From: Xanthobacter autotrophicus
Lineage (GTDB): Bacteria; Pseudomonadota; Alphaproteobacteria; Rhizobiales; Xanthobacteraceae
Length of the DNA: 40,924 nt
NCBI RefSeq assembly: GCF_030015065.1
Contig: NZ_JAIVFN010000027.1
Location: 1 to 40,924, forward strand
Direction: 5' to 3'
Below are positions 27,793 to 36,500 of the stretch, piece by piece. How positions within the stretch are numbered: position 1 is the stretch's first letter; each line of letters opens with the position of its first letter. The position numbers were made by a program, and so were the translations under genes. Below the pieces are notes generated by a model. It did not search any database and was not told where the DNA came from. It saw only the letters and a program-made list of their open reading frames with translations.

Positions 27793-27837
27793 CTGGCAGG
27801 GACGGATCTGGCAGGGACGGATCTGGCAGGGGCGGGT
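27793..27837. repeat. Three tandem 15-bp repeats
   Basis: The unit CTGGCAGGGACGGAT occurs exactly at 27793-27807 and 27808-27822, and with two changes at 27823-27837. It lies just after the kinase stop, in the convergent gap with the LuxR-type regulator. Confidence 0.8.
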
Positions 27838-27892
27838 GACGCGCCCGGCCTTGCCACGATCCTCGATGGTTCGTGAAGCGCGCCGTCCTGCC

Positions 27893-28579
27893 TCAGGGGC
27901 TGAAGCGCGGCGGAAGGGTCTCGGACAGTGCTTCGAAATCGATTTTCGCAGTTTCGATGACGACCTGCGTGCGGCTGTAGACGCCGAGCTTGCGCAGGAT
28001 TTCGGAAACGTGCGCCTTCACCGTCCGTTCGCAGACGTCGAGCTCGTGGGCGATCTGCTTGTTGAGAAGGCCCAGGCGCAGCATCTGCAGAACGCGCAAC
28101 TGCTGGGGTGTCAGGGCGGCCAGCCGCGCCAGGAGGTCGTCGCAGGCGTCCCCCGAGAGGGCCGGCCGCGCGCCGCCGAGGCATTGCGGCAGGTGGACGG
28201 CGCCAGCCATGACCTCGGTGATGGCGCTGGCGATTTCCGCCTTGGTGGAGGATTTGGGCACGTATCCCGCCGCCCCGTAGGATAGCGCCTGCTGAACGAT
28301 GCGCGTGTCCTCGAAGCTGGACACGATCACCACGGGCAGTTCGGGAAAACGGGCCCGGACCTCGAGCAGCCCCTCGAAGCCCTCGGTGCCCGGAATGGTG
28401 AGGTCGAGCAGGACAAGATCGAAGGCGAGCTCAGTGGCATTGATCATCGCCACCGCATCGGCGATGGAGGTGGCCTCCCGGATTTCGGACCCCGGACACG
28501 CAACATTGACGGCGCTGTGCAGCGCCTCGCGAAACAGCGGGTGGTCATCGACAATCAGGACCCGGCTCACCTCGGCCAC
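27893..28579 (-). CDS. LuxR/NarL-type response regulator (ErbR/AgmR-like)
   Basis: This 228-residue protein has a receiver with acidic pair D11/D12 in VLIVDDHPLF, phospho-acceptor D59 in LVLLDLTIPGTEG and the Lys in YVPKSS. The C-terminal LuxR helix-turn-helix has LTPQQLRVLQMLRLGLLNKQ and CERTVKAHVSEILRKL. Regulators of this kind (AgmR/ErbR/PedR) switch on PQQ alcohol dehydrogenase genes in pseudomonads. It lies directly downstream of the dehydrogenase on the same strand and convergent with the hybrid kinase. I chose the GTG at 28579 behind GGAAGGGAG; a second GTG at 28570 is possible. Confidence 0.92.
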   Translation of the reverse strand: MAEVSRVLIVDDHPLFREALHSAVNVACPGSEIREATSIADAVAMINATELAFDLVLLDLTIPGTEGFEGLLEVRARFPELPVVIVSSFEDTRIVQQALSYGAAGYVPKSSTKAEIASAITEVMAGAVHLPQCLGGARPALSGDACDDLLARLAALTPQQLRVLQMLRLGLLNKQIAHELDVCERTVKAHVSEILRKLGVYSRTQVVIETAKIDFEALSETLPPRFSP

Positions 28580-28599
28580 GCTCCCACTCCCTTCCAGCA

Positions 28600-28643
28600 G
28601 GCCGCCGGAGCGCGGACGTTTCCCCCGTCCCGCTCCGGCGGCC
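28600..28643 (-). terminator. Long inverted repeat between dehydrogenase and response regulator
   Basis: GGCCGCCGGAGCG (28600-28612) and CGCTCCGGCGGCC (28631-28643) are exact inverted copies with an 18-base loop. No T-tract follows on either strand, so it may be an attenuator, RNA stabiliser or Rho-dependent site rather than a simple terminator. Confidence 0.45.
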
Positions 28644-28648
28644 CTTCG

Positions 28649-28673
28649 GGGTCGGACCGGTCCGGTCCGACCC
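28649..28673. repeat. Perfect 11-bp inverted repeat
   Basis: GGGTCGGACCG and CGGTCCGACCC are separated by three bases. The near-palindrome could form a very stable RNA hairpin downstream of the dehydrogenase gene or act as a protein-binding site for the regulator gene. It lies six bases from the longer inverted repeat. Confidence 0.6.
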
Positions 28674-28746
28674 ATTCTCTCAACCGAACACCTTCCGGCC
28701 AATCGAGGCGGCCTCGGCCGGAGGCCGGCCGGGGCCGCCCGTCCGG

Positions 28747-30528
28747 TCATTTTCCGGCGACCTGCTTCGGCAGGCGGAACGCCCAGAAGGAGCCACCCTG
28801 GCTGATATTCTTCACCAGCTTGGCGACCTCTCCGCCCCACAGGGGCACCGCGCCGCCCCACCCCACGGTGACGCCCACGAACTGCTCGCCGTCCTGCACC
28901 CAGGTGACGGGGGAGCCGACGATACCGGAGCCTGTCTGGAACTTCCACAGTTCCTGTCCGGTCGCAGCGTCGAACGCCTTGAGGTAGCCTTCCGGCGTGC
29001 CGGTGAACACGAGCCCGCCGGCGGTGGTGAGCACCCCGCCCCAGAGCGGCGCGCTGTTCTTGTACTCCCACTTGACCTCGCCAGTGGCGGGATCAATCGC
29101 CTTGAGCGAGCCGATATGGTCATCGAAGATCGGCTTGATCGTGAAGCCGGCGCCGAGATAGGCCGCGCCCTTCTTGTAGGCGACCGGCTCGTTCCAGATG
29201 TCCATGCCCCATTCGTTGGACGGCACGTAGAACAGCTTGGTGTCCGGCGAATAGGCCATCGGCATCCAGTTCTTCCCGCCGAGGAACGAGGGCACGGCGA
29301 ACACCGACTTGCCCTTCTTGCCTTCCGCCGCCTCGGTGGGATCGCCGGGCCGGTTGTCGTCGATGTAGATCGGCCTCCCCTTGGCGTCGATGCCTTTCGC
29401 CCAGGTGATGTTCTTCACGAACGGCGAGGCCGAAAGGAAGGCACCATTGGTGCGGTCGAGCACGTAGAAGAAGCCGTTGCGGTCAGCGGTTGCGCCGGCC
29501 TTGATGGTCTTTCCACCTTTCTCAAGGGTGAAGGGGATGAATTCGTTCACCCCGTCGAAGTCCCAGCCGTCGTGGGGCGTGGTCTGGAACCCCCACCTGA
29601 TCTCGCCGTTCTCCGGGTCGATCGCGAGACGGGACGCCGTCCACTTGTTGTCGCCGGGCCGCAGGTGCGAGTTCCAGGGCGCGGGATTGCCGGTGCCGAA
29701 ATAGATGAGCTTGGTGTCGGGATCGTAGGTGCCGCCAAGCCAGGTGGCCCCGCCGCCATTCTTCCACATGTCGCCCGGCCAGCTCTCGTTGAGCTTGCCG
29801 GTCATGGTGGACGGCTTGCCTTCGAGCGTGCCGGTGAAGCCTTCGATCACGGGGCGCGACCAGACGAGCTCGCCGGTCTCGGGATTGCGCGCGTCGACCC
29901 GTCCGACGATTCCGAATTCGCCGCCCGACACGCCCGTGACGATGAGCGGCCCGTACTTCTCCGAGGGGACGATGAGCGGCGCCGCGGTGCTGGAATAGCC
30001 TGCCTGGTAGTCTTCCAGCGTCTTGTTCCAGATCACCTTGCCCGTCTTCTTGTCGAGGGCAATCAGGTGGGCATCGAGGGTTCCGAAGAACACCTTGTTG
30101 CCGAGGATGGCGGCGCCGCGGTTGATGACGTCGCAGCAGGGCAGGATGCCTTCCGGCAGGCGGGCACCATACTCCCATTTCTTCTCGCCGGTCCGCGCAT
30201 CGACGGCATAGATGCGGCTGTAGGAGCCGGTGACGTAGATGATGCCGTCGTGGACCAGAGGCTGGCTTTCCTGGCCGCGCTGCTTCTCGCCGCCGAACGA
30301 GAAGGACCAGGCAGGCGTGAGCTGCTTGATGTTCGACGCGTTGAGGACCTTCAGCGGGCTGTAGCGCTGGCCCTGGGGGCCGAGGCCGTAGGTCACGACG
30401 TCGCCGGTGGTGGCCTGATCGTTCATCAGGTCATTGATGGTGGGCCCCTCGGCCTTCGCCGCACTGGTGGCCAGCACCGCAGCGATGCACGCTCCCGCCG
30501 TCGACATCAGAAATCGCTTCAACCCCAT
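28747..30528 (-). CDS. PQQ-dependent alcohol dehydrogenase, lanthanide-type (ExaF/PedH-like)
   Basis: This is a 593-residue periplasmic quinoprotein. The signal peptide ends near AAKA (about residue 26). An eight-bladed propeller follows, with repeats such as [15 protein letters not shown] and [15 protein letters not shown]. The vicinal disulfide pair C131-C132 lies in [10 protein letters not shown]. The catalytic region [13 protein letters not shown] carries D323 and a second Asp, D325. The extra Asp two residues on marks enzymes that bind lanthanide instead of calcium. [10 protein letters not shown] and DYQAGY resemble ExaF/PedH ethanol dehydrogenases more than XoxF. GGGAGGAAAGC precedes the ATG. 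It is transcribed behind a cytochrome c and a binding-protein gene. Substrate range is inferred. Confidence 0.93.
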   Translation of the reverse strand: MGLKRFLMSTAGACIAAVLATSAAKAEGPTINDLMNDQATTGDVVTYGLGPQGQRYSPLKVLNASNIKQLTPAWSFSFGGEKQRGQESQPLVHDGIIYVTGSYSRIYAVDARTGEKKWEYGARLPEGILPCCDVINRGAAILGNKVFFGTLDAHLIALDKKTGKVIWNKTLEDYQAGYSSTAAPLIVPSEKYGPLIVTGVSGGEFGIVGRVDARNPETGELVWSRPVIEGFTGTLEGKPSTMTGKLNESWPGDMWKNGGGATWLGGTYDPDTKLIYFGTGNPAPWNSHLRPGDNKWTASRLAIDPENGEIRWGFQTTPHDGWDFDGVNEFIPFTLEKGGKTIKAGATADRNGFFYVLDRTNGAFLSASPFVKNITWAKGIDAKGRPIYIDDNRPGDPTEAAEGKKGKSVFAVPSFLGGKNWMPMAYSPDTKLFYVPSNEWGMDIWNEPVAYKKGAAYLGAGFTIKPIFDDHIGSLKAIDPATGEVKWEYKNSAPLWGGVLTTAGGLVFTGTPEGYLKAFDAATGQELWKFQTGSGIVGSPVTWVQDGEQFVGVTVGWGGAVPLWGGEVAKLVKNISQGGSFWAFRLPKQVAGK

Positions 30529-30603
30529 GCTTTCCTCCCTCGTCCGGGCTGTGCTGCCCGTTGGTTGGTTCTGTTGATGCGCGAGGCGGACGTACGCCCT
30601 ACG

Positions 30604-31452
30604 TCACTGTTCCCCGGCAACGGGGAGCGCGGTGACTCCGTAGGGGGAGCAGATCGCATCGAGGCGGCCGCTCGCCCGCAGATCGCCGAGCGCCGCGCCG
30701 AGGGCATCGGCGAGGTCGCGGCTGTCCGCGCGCACCGCGATGCCGACCGTCCAGGATCGCTTTGCCAATCCCGGCATGGCGGGCAGGGCAAGAGCGGTAT
30801 GTCGGGGCGTGCGGCGAACGACCCATTCGAGCTGCGCACGCGGCGCCATGAGCGCCGGCGCAGCGCCGGTGGTGAATGCCTCCTCGGCGTCGGCGAAGCG
30901 TCGTCCGCGCACCACCGAATTGCGCAACTGGCCGTGGAACGCGCTGGTGAGGAAGAAATCGGAGATGGTGTCGTTCTCCACGGCGATCTTCGTGGCGCCG
31001 AAGCGGGCGAGACTGCCCACCTCCGGCACCACCGCCGTGTCGTGGAGCACCGCGAGCTCCTCCCGGAAATAGGCGCAGCACAGGAAGGCGTCGTCATTCC
31101 TCGCCGCGAGCGCGTGGTCGAGCGGGACGTGCATCATCACGTCCGCGACCTTCCGCTCCACGATGTCGCCGCGCCAGACATTGACCCTGAGATCGTCGTC
31201 CAGATTCTCGCCGCCCTCGCGGACCATGAAGGACACGCGCACCCCCAGGGCGTCCGCGAGGGCGCGGGCCGCATCCACGTCGATGCCCACGAGCCTGCCG
31301 TCCTGTTCGAAGGAATACGGCGGGAAATCCGCATAGACGGCCACCTTCAGCTCGCCGGACGCCTTCACCGCGGCGAGGGGCCGGGCCGCGGCCGGCTGCA
31401 TCCACGCGACGGTCGCGATCAGGACGGCGAGGATCAGGCGGGTCACGGGCAT
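30604..31452 (-). CDS. Periplasmic substrate-binding protein (MxaJ/XoxJ-like)
   Basis: This 282-residue protein has a signal peptide (MPVTRLILAVLIATVAWMQP, cleaved near AAA-R) and an SBP_bac_3 fold: ELKVAVYADFPPYSFEQDGR, VGIDVDAARALADALGV and DVMMHVPLDHALAARND. No ABC permease or ATPase gene is nearby. In methanol and alcohol dehydrogenase operons such solitary binding proteins (MxaJ, XoxJ) associate with or mature the dehydrogenase; XoxJ is proposed to bind the apo-enzyme. I chose the ATG at 31452 because GAGGAGG lies at correct spacing; an ATG six bases upstream abuts the ribosome site. It lies 17 bases after the cytochrome gene and 75 before the dehydrogenase. Confidence 0.88.
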   Translation of the reverse strand: MPVTRLILAVLIATVAWMQPAAARPLAAVKASGELKVAVYADFPPYSFEQDGRLVGIDVDAARALADALGVRVSFMVREGGENLDDDLRVNVWRGDIVERKVADVMMHVPLDHALAARNDDAFLCCAYFREELAVLHDTAVVPEVGSLARFGATKIAVENDTISDFFLTSAFHGQLRNSVVRGRRFADAEEAFTTGAAPALMAPRAQLEWVVRRTPRHTALALPAMPGLAKRSWTVGIAVRADSRDLADALGAALGDLRASGRLDAICSPYGVTALPVAGEQ

Positions 31453-31469
31453 CTTCATCCTCCTCGCCG

Positions 31470-31904
31470 CTATTCCGGGCGGGTCTCGACATAGGAGCGG
31501 ATGGCCCACATGGCTTCCTGGCTGAGCACCCCTTCAAACGGGGGCATCTTGTAGGCGCCGTCCTGGCTGTAGCCGTGGCGGATGCGGTTGATGAACCACT
31601 TGTCTCCGTCGATGCCGGTCTCCAGATAGCGCAGGTCCGGCGCGATGCCGCCCGAGATCACCTCGAGGCCGTGGCAGCGGGCGCAGTTCTGGCTGTAGCC
31701 GGAGGTGCCGATCTTGATCGCGAGCTGGTATTGATCGCCGCCCGACAGGCGATAGGGGTTTTCCTCCCGCCATCCATCGCCCAGTTTGTCGAGGCCCGTC
31801 GTGTCGACTGGCTGAGGCGCCACGTCGCCGTGCCCGTAGACTGCCGTGATGACGCCGACGGCAGAAAGAAGCGCAAGCGTAACTGTGGCGTACCGAAGTC
31901 GCAT
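31470..31904 (-). CDS. Cytochrome c, PedF/c-550-like electron acceptor
   Basis: This is a 144-residue exported monohaem cytochrome. The signal/anchor segment is YATVTLALLSAVGVITAV. The haem site is CARCH (C74, C77, H78), and the probable axial Met is M120 in AYKMPPFEG. The region GIAPDLRYLE and the ending AMWAIRSYVETRP match cytochromes c of PQQ-alcohol systems, which accept electrons from the dehydrogenase and pass them to a terminal oxidase. A strong ribosome site GGGAGGAAA supports the start at 31904. It is the first gene of the likely operon continuing into the binding protein and the dehydrogenase. Confidence 0.9.
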   Translation of the reverse strand: MRLRYATVTLALLSAVGVITAVYGHGDVAPQPVDTTGLDKLGDGWREENPYRLSGGDQYQLAIKIGTSGYSQNCARCHGLEVISGGIAPDLRYLETGIDGDKWFINRIRHGYSQDGAYKMPPFEGVLSQEAMWAIRSYVETRPE

Positions 31905-32052
31905 TACTTTCCTCCCGGAAGATTTTATGCCGCTGGTGGGGGCATCTGTTGCAGAAGACGCTACCAAAACGCCGGCGCCTTCCAATTGCCCTTTGGTACA
32001 CACACCGGCGCCTGCCGGCGGGCGGCATGCCGCGGAGCTGAAGCCCGGCCCG

Positions 32053-32072
32053 CGCCGTCCTTCCGGACGGCG
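32053..32072 (-). other. Hairpin downstream of AraC-type gene
   Basis: On the minus strand CGCCGTCC-GGAA-GGACGGCG forms an 8-bp stem with a GNRA tetraloop, between the AraC-type stop (32143) and the cytochrome start. No T-tract follows, so termination is not certain. Confidence 0.4.
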
Positions 32073-32142
32073 GCGGACGGCTTATGCCGACGGGTTTTGT
32101 CTTTGACCGATGCCGGGAGGGCTCCGCTCGGGCGCTGCGCGC

Positions 32143-33105
32143 TCACCCCGCGCCGTTGGCCTGCCGCAGCGAGGAGGGGGTGCGCCCGAAGGTCCGGCGG
32201 AACAGCCGGTTGAACGTGGCGATGTCGTTGAAGCCGGCCTCGAAGGCGATGTCGGAGACCTTCTTGCCGGCATTGGCGGGATCGGCGAGGGCGCTGCGGG
32301 CGAGCTGGAGGCGCGACCAGGTGAGGTGTTCCTTCAGCGTGGTGCCGTGCTGCTGGAACAGCTTCTGCAGCGTGCGCACATTGATTCTGTGGCGCTGCGC
32401 CACCTGCGAGACGCCGAAATCGTGCCGGCTGCAATTGGCGGCGATGTCGAGCAGGATTTCCTGGTAGAGCGCGTCGCGCGCATCGCGGGCATCGGGGCTG
32501 CGCGCGCTTGCGTTGCCGCCGGGTCCGGCGGCGAAGGCCAGCAGGCCGAGCAGGCCGCTTTCGCAGAACAGGGCCAAGGCTGGAGGCAGCGGGCGACCGA
32601 GGAGGCTTCGGGCGTGCGCGACCAGGATGTCGAGGGCGGGATCGGGGCCGGTCGTCACGCCGAACGGAGCCGCCTTGAGCGCATCGGCGAGCTTCAGCAT
32701 CTGCCGCGGGATGAGGACGAGGGTGACCTCGCCCGCCCCATGGTGCAGCTCGCCCTCCCGCGCGATGACGCAGAGGAAGGCCTGGCCGGCCTCAACATCG
32801 GCGGGCTGCATGTCATCGACACGGACCGAGGCAGATTCGGAGCATTTGCCGATGAAGATCCCCGGTTCCGCTGCACAGGTGACATGGACCGTGCCCGGGA
32901 GGCCGGTCTTTCCGCCAATGATCGCAAGTGTATGCAGTGTCGCGGTTTCGAAAGGCGGGACCTTGTCTACGTCAGGCTGTTCGCCTTCAGCGTCCGCGTC
33001 GCCGGGAGCACGGTCAATTCTTGAAGGCGGAGGCGAGATCGTCTGCGCCGCACGAGTTGCAATACTTACGCTAAACGCGTCTCCCGCTTTGGTTGTGTTG
33101 TTCAT
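32143..33105 (-). CDS. AraC-family transcriptional regulator
   Basis: This protein has about 320 residues. The C-terminal double helix-turn-helix reads VSQVAQRHRINVRTLQKLFQ and then KVSDIAFEAGFNDIATFNRL, followed by FRRTFGRTPSSLR. The N-terminal ~190 residues form an AraC-binding-like sensing domain with no motif I can name. The start is uncertain: in-frame Met codons lie at 33105, 33126 and 33165, and none has a strong ribosome site. It precedes the cytochrome/dehydrogenase operon on the same strand and diverges from the autotransporter gene, so either could be a target. Confidence 0.87.
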   Translation of the reverse strand: MNNTTKAGDAFSVSIATRAAQTISPPPSRIDRAPGDADAEGEQPDVDKVPPFETATLHTLAIIGGKTGLPGTVHVTCAAEPGIFIGKCSESASVRVDDMQPADVEAGQAFLCVIAREGELHHGAGEVTLVLIPRQMLKLADALKAAPFGVTTGPDPALDILVAHARSLLGRPLPPALALFCESGLLGLLAFAAGPGGNASARSPDARDARDALYQEILLDIAANCSRHDFGVSQVAQRHRINVRTLQKLFQQHGTTLKEHLTWSRLQLARSALADPANAGKKVSDIAFEAGFNDIATFNRLFRRTFGRTPSSLRQANGAG

Positions 33106-33505
33106 CGCCAGACGGCTGCTCCCCATGCCGCAGCGAAGAACAATCCAAACAGAGTGTAAAAGCAAATAGATGTATTATTATACCGCCATTTAACTTGCGT
33201 CAGTCAGGCTTACCCAAGGTATCGGGGACCCGCGTGGAGCGGGAAATTTGGATTAGTTAGTTGTATTTATTTATATTTTTGCGTCTCGTGCAAAACTGCA
33301 ACACACTGCGCGAATGTGAAGAAGTTCGCATTTTGAGTAGCAAAGATTCGTTGGTTGCGGAGCGGCGATTGCGCATGCTGGATAAGTTCGCTCAAGTTGC
33401 ATGGTGCGCTCGCCGTACCTGCATCCAAGGATCGCGTGTCATCCGCGATCGAAGCAATGGATTTTGCGGCCGGGTCAGGGCATCGGCCGATTACTGGGGG
33501 TTCAG
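33106..33505. other. AT-rich control region between AraC-type regulator and autotransporter
   Basis: About 400 bases have no convincing gene. From about 33160 to 33300 the sequence is far richer in A and T than the rest of the window, with TATTATTATA and ATTTATTTATATTTTT tracts. AT-rich upstream DNA is the usual binding context for xenogeneic silencers or MucR/Ros-type regulators in alphaproteobacteria. Short inverted pairs (CCCGC/GCGGG around 33230) are present. Confidence 0.6.
33248..33277 (+). promoter_or_regulatory. Candidate promoter for the autotransporter gene
   Basis: TTGGAT (33248-33253) and TATATT (33272-33277) are spaced by 18 bases within the AT-rich block. It would give a leader of about 220 bases before the start at 33506. 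Pattern-based only; AT-rich DNA yields chance matches. Confidence 0.3.
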
Positions 33506-36500
33506 ATGGTCAATAAGGGCGGCACCATCCATTCGGGCGTGAACGGGGAAATCTCCCTGCGCCAGCGGCGCACGCGCGCCCTTCTCCTCAGCACGGCACT
33601 GGTTCCGGCGCTCGCCATGGGCGCGCTCCTCGTGCCGACCGCGGCCGAGGCGGCTTGCAACAACGCCTTCAGCCTGGGCAACGCCACGCTGAATTGTAAC
33701 TCGGCTAACCCGGTTGGTGTCACCGGCACTGCTGGCAACAATCTCACGGTGAATCTCACCAACGGCGCCAACGTTGGTGGCTTCGGCATCATCGGCACAG
33801 CCGGAAACGACATCACGGTCAATACCTCCGGAACGACCATCGCTGCTGGGTTGGTGAGCGGCATGTCGTACGACGCCGGTGGCGACATCACGATCACGAA
33901 TTTCTCGAGCACGACCTCGGGTGGTGTGAGTGGCCTCGTCCTCACCGCCGGCGATGAAATCAACCTCAGCGGCTTCCAGGGCAACGCAACCGGCCTGGTG
34001 GGCAACGGCATCATCGCGACGGCCGGCGGTGACATCACCGCGAACAATTTCACGGCGGCGTCTTCCGGTTCCGCCCCCCACATCTTCGGCGGGATCAACG
34101 GCGTCCGGCTCGACAGCGACCTCGGCAACATCAGCGTCCAGAACTTCGCCACCTCGGCGCAGGGTGGCGTGAACGGCATCTATGCCACCACGGCGGTCGG
34201 CAACATCAACCTGTCCGGCTTCTCCGGCTCGTCCGACGGTGTGCTGTTCGATGGCATCCAGGCGCAGACGAAGAGCGGCAATATCGTCGCCAACAACTTT
34301 GCCAGCACCGCCCTGGTCACCGGTGGCGTGAACGGCCTTGACCTCTCGGCCACCGTCGTCGGCAACATCACGGTCAACAATTTCGCCGGCACCGCTCAGG
34401 GCACGCTGGGTGCGGGCATTCTTGCCCAGACCGCCCAGGGCGACATCAACGTCAACACCTTCTCCGGCACCGCGCAGGGCGGCCTTGCCGGCCTCGCCCT
34501 CACCACCGACAACGGCGACATCAACGTCATCGGCTTCTCCGGCACCGCGCAGGGCACGGCGCCGCTGGTGAGTTCCGGCCTCTTCGGCTCCGCCGACGAG
34601 AAGATCAACGTCTCCACCACTGGCAACGCCAGCATTTCCGGCGGCCTTGCCGGCATCAACCTGCTCCAGCGCGGGGAGGACGTGAACGTCACCCTCGGCG
34701 GCGCGACGCAGGCGACCGGCGGCCCCCTCGGCTTTGGCGTCCTCATCAACAGCCAGTATCAAGCCACCGGCAACGTGGATGTGAACACCGCCGGCGGTAC
34801 CACCGTCTCCGGCGGCTTGGCGGGCATCGCGATCAATAGGACCAGCATCGGCGGCGATGTGACGGTCAACACCAACGGGATTGTCACCGGCACTTCCGGC
34901 CTGGGAGTAGGTATCGGCGTCAACACCGTCATCGACCAGACCACCACCACCAGCATCACCTCCTCCGGGACCACGACCGGTGGTCTGGGCGGCATCGCGG
35001 CCTCCACCGAAAGCGTCTTCGGCAACGCCACCAGCACCATCGACACCTACGGTCAGGTGAGCGGCGGTGCGGGCGTCGCCATCACCGGCCTCGCGACGGC
35101 GCAGGGCGGTGGCAAGAATGCCACCAGCACGGTCGAGCAGCACGGCATCATCAACAATTCGGCCGCGGGCATCCTGGCCTCCGCCACCGCCGGCAACATC
35201 GCGACCACCGACGTGCTGGTGGACAACACCATCGACGTCACCGGCTTCGGCGTGATGGCGCTGGCATCCGGCAAGACCGGCTCGGTGACGGTGGAAACCA
35301 CCACCGACGGCGCGATCACCGCCGGCGGCGCCGGCATCATCGCCGGAGCGATCGGCGACGACTTCAAGGTGGACGTGACCACCAACGCCGCCATCACGGC
35401 CGGCACCCAGGGCATCATCGCCGGCCTTGTCGGCGACAACGGCACCGTGACGGTGACCAATAACGCCGCGATCACGTCCGGCGGCTCGGGCATCATCGCC
35501 TTCAACACCGGTGGCGACACCACGGTGAACGTCGAGGAGAAGATTTCCGCCGGCGGCCTGTTCGGCGCCGCCGCCTTCGCCGGCGGCACCGGCAACGCCA
35601 CCCTCAACGTGAATGCCGAGATCGACCCGCCGGTCATCGGCGGCGCCGCGGTGACCTTTGGTTCCGGCCTCGCCCAGGCCAATGTGAACGCCAATGTCCA
35701 GGCCTTCGGCATCGGCATCCTGGCCGGCAATGTCGGCACCGGCGCGGTGGACGTGAACATCAATGCCGGCGGGACCATCCAGTCCGCTGGCATCGGCGTC
35801 TCCACCTTCAAGATCGGCGACGGCGCGACCACCATCGACGTGGATGCGGCTATCGGCGGCTACCCTGGCGGCGCCACTGGCGGCGACGGCATCTTCGCCC
35901 TCGGCATCGGCAACGCGCCCATCACCATCACCACCACCGCCAACGGCACCATCAATGCCGGCGACGACGGCATCTCGGTGGCCCATTTCGGCCACGGCGA
36001 TATCGGCATCACCACCAATGCCGCCATCACCGCGGGTGACGAGGGCATCCAGGTGCTCAGCGCCTCGCTGTCCCCCAGCTCGGTGACGGTGACCAACAAC
36101 GCCGCCATCGACGCTCAGGACAACGGCATCTTCATCCTGAAGGGCGGCGATGGCGACGTGGCGGTGAACGCCAACGCCAACATCACGTCCGCCTTCGGCA
36201 ACGGCATCGAGGCCAACGCCCTCTTCGGCGCCGGCAATGTGACGGTGATCCAGAAGGATGCCACCACCATCGCCGCGCACGACATCGGCATCATCGCCTC
36301 CAAGTCGTTCGGTGACGGCAATGTTGTGGTGACCACCGGCGAGGGCAGCGCCATCAATGCCGGCCTCGGCGGCATCGTGGCCCTGAAGTTCTTCGGCGAC
36401 AGCGCCACCGCGGGCGGCGACGCCGTGACGGTGACGACCGGCAAGAACAGCTCGATCCTGACCTCCGGCGTCGGCATCGTCGCCGGGCAGTCGTTCGGTG

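Noticed and set aside
31905-31990. A sigma-54-like GG...GC pair upstream of the cytochrome gene
   Set aside because: The spacing is 11 rather than the required 10 bases and the flanking consensus is poor.
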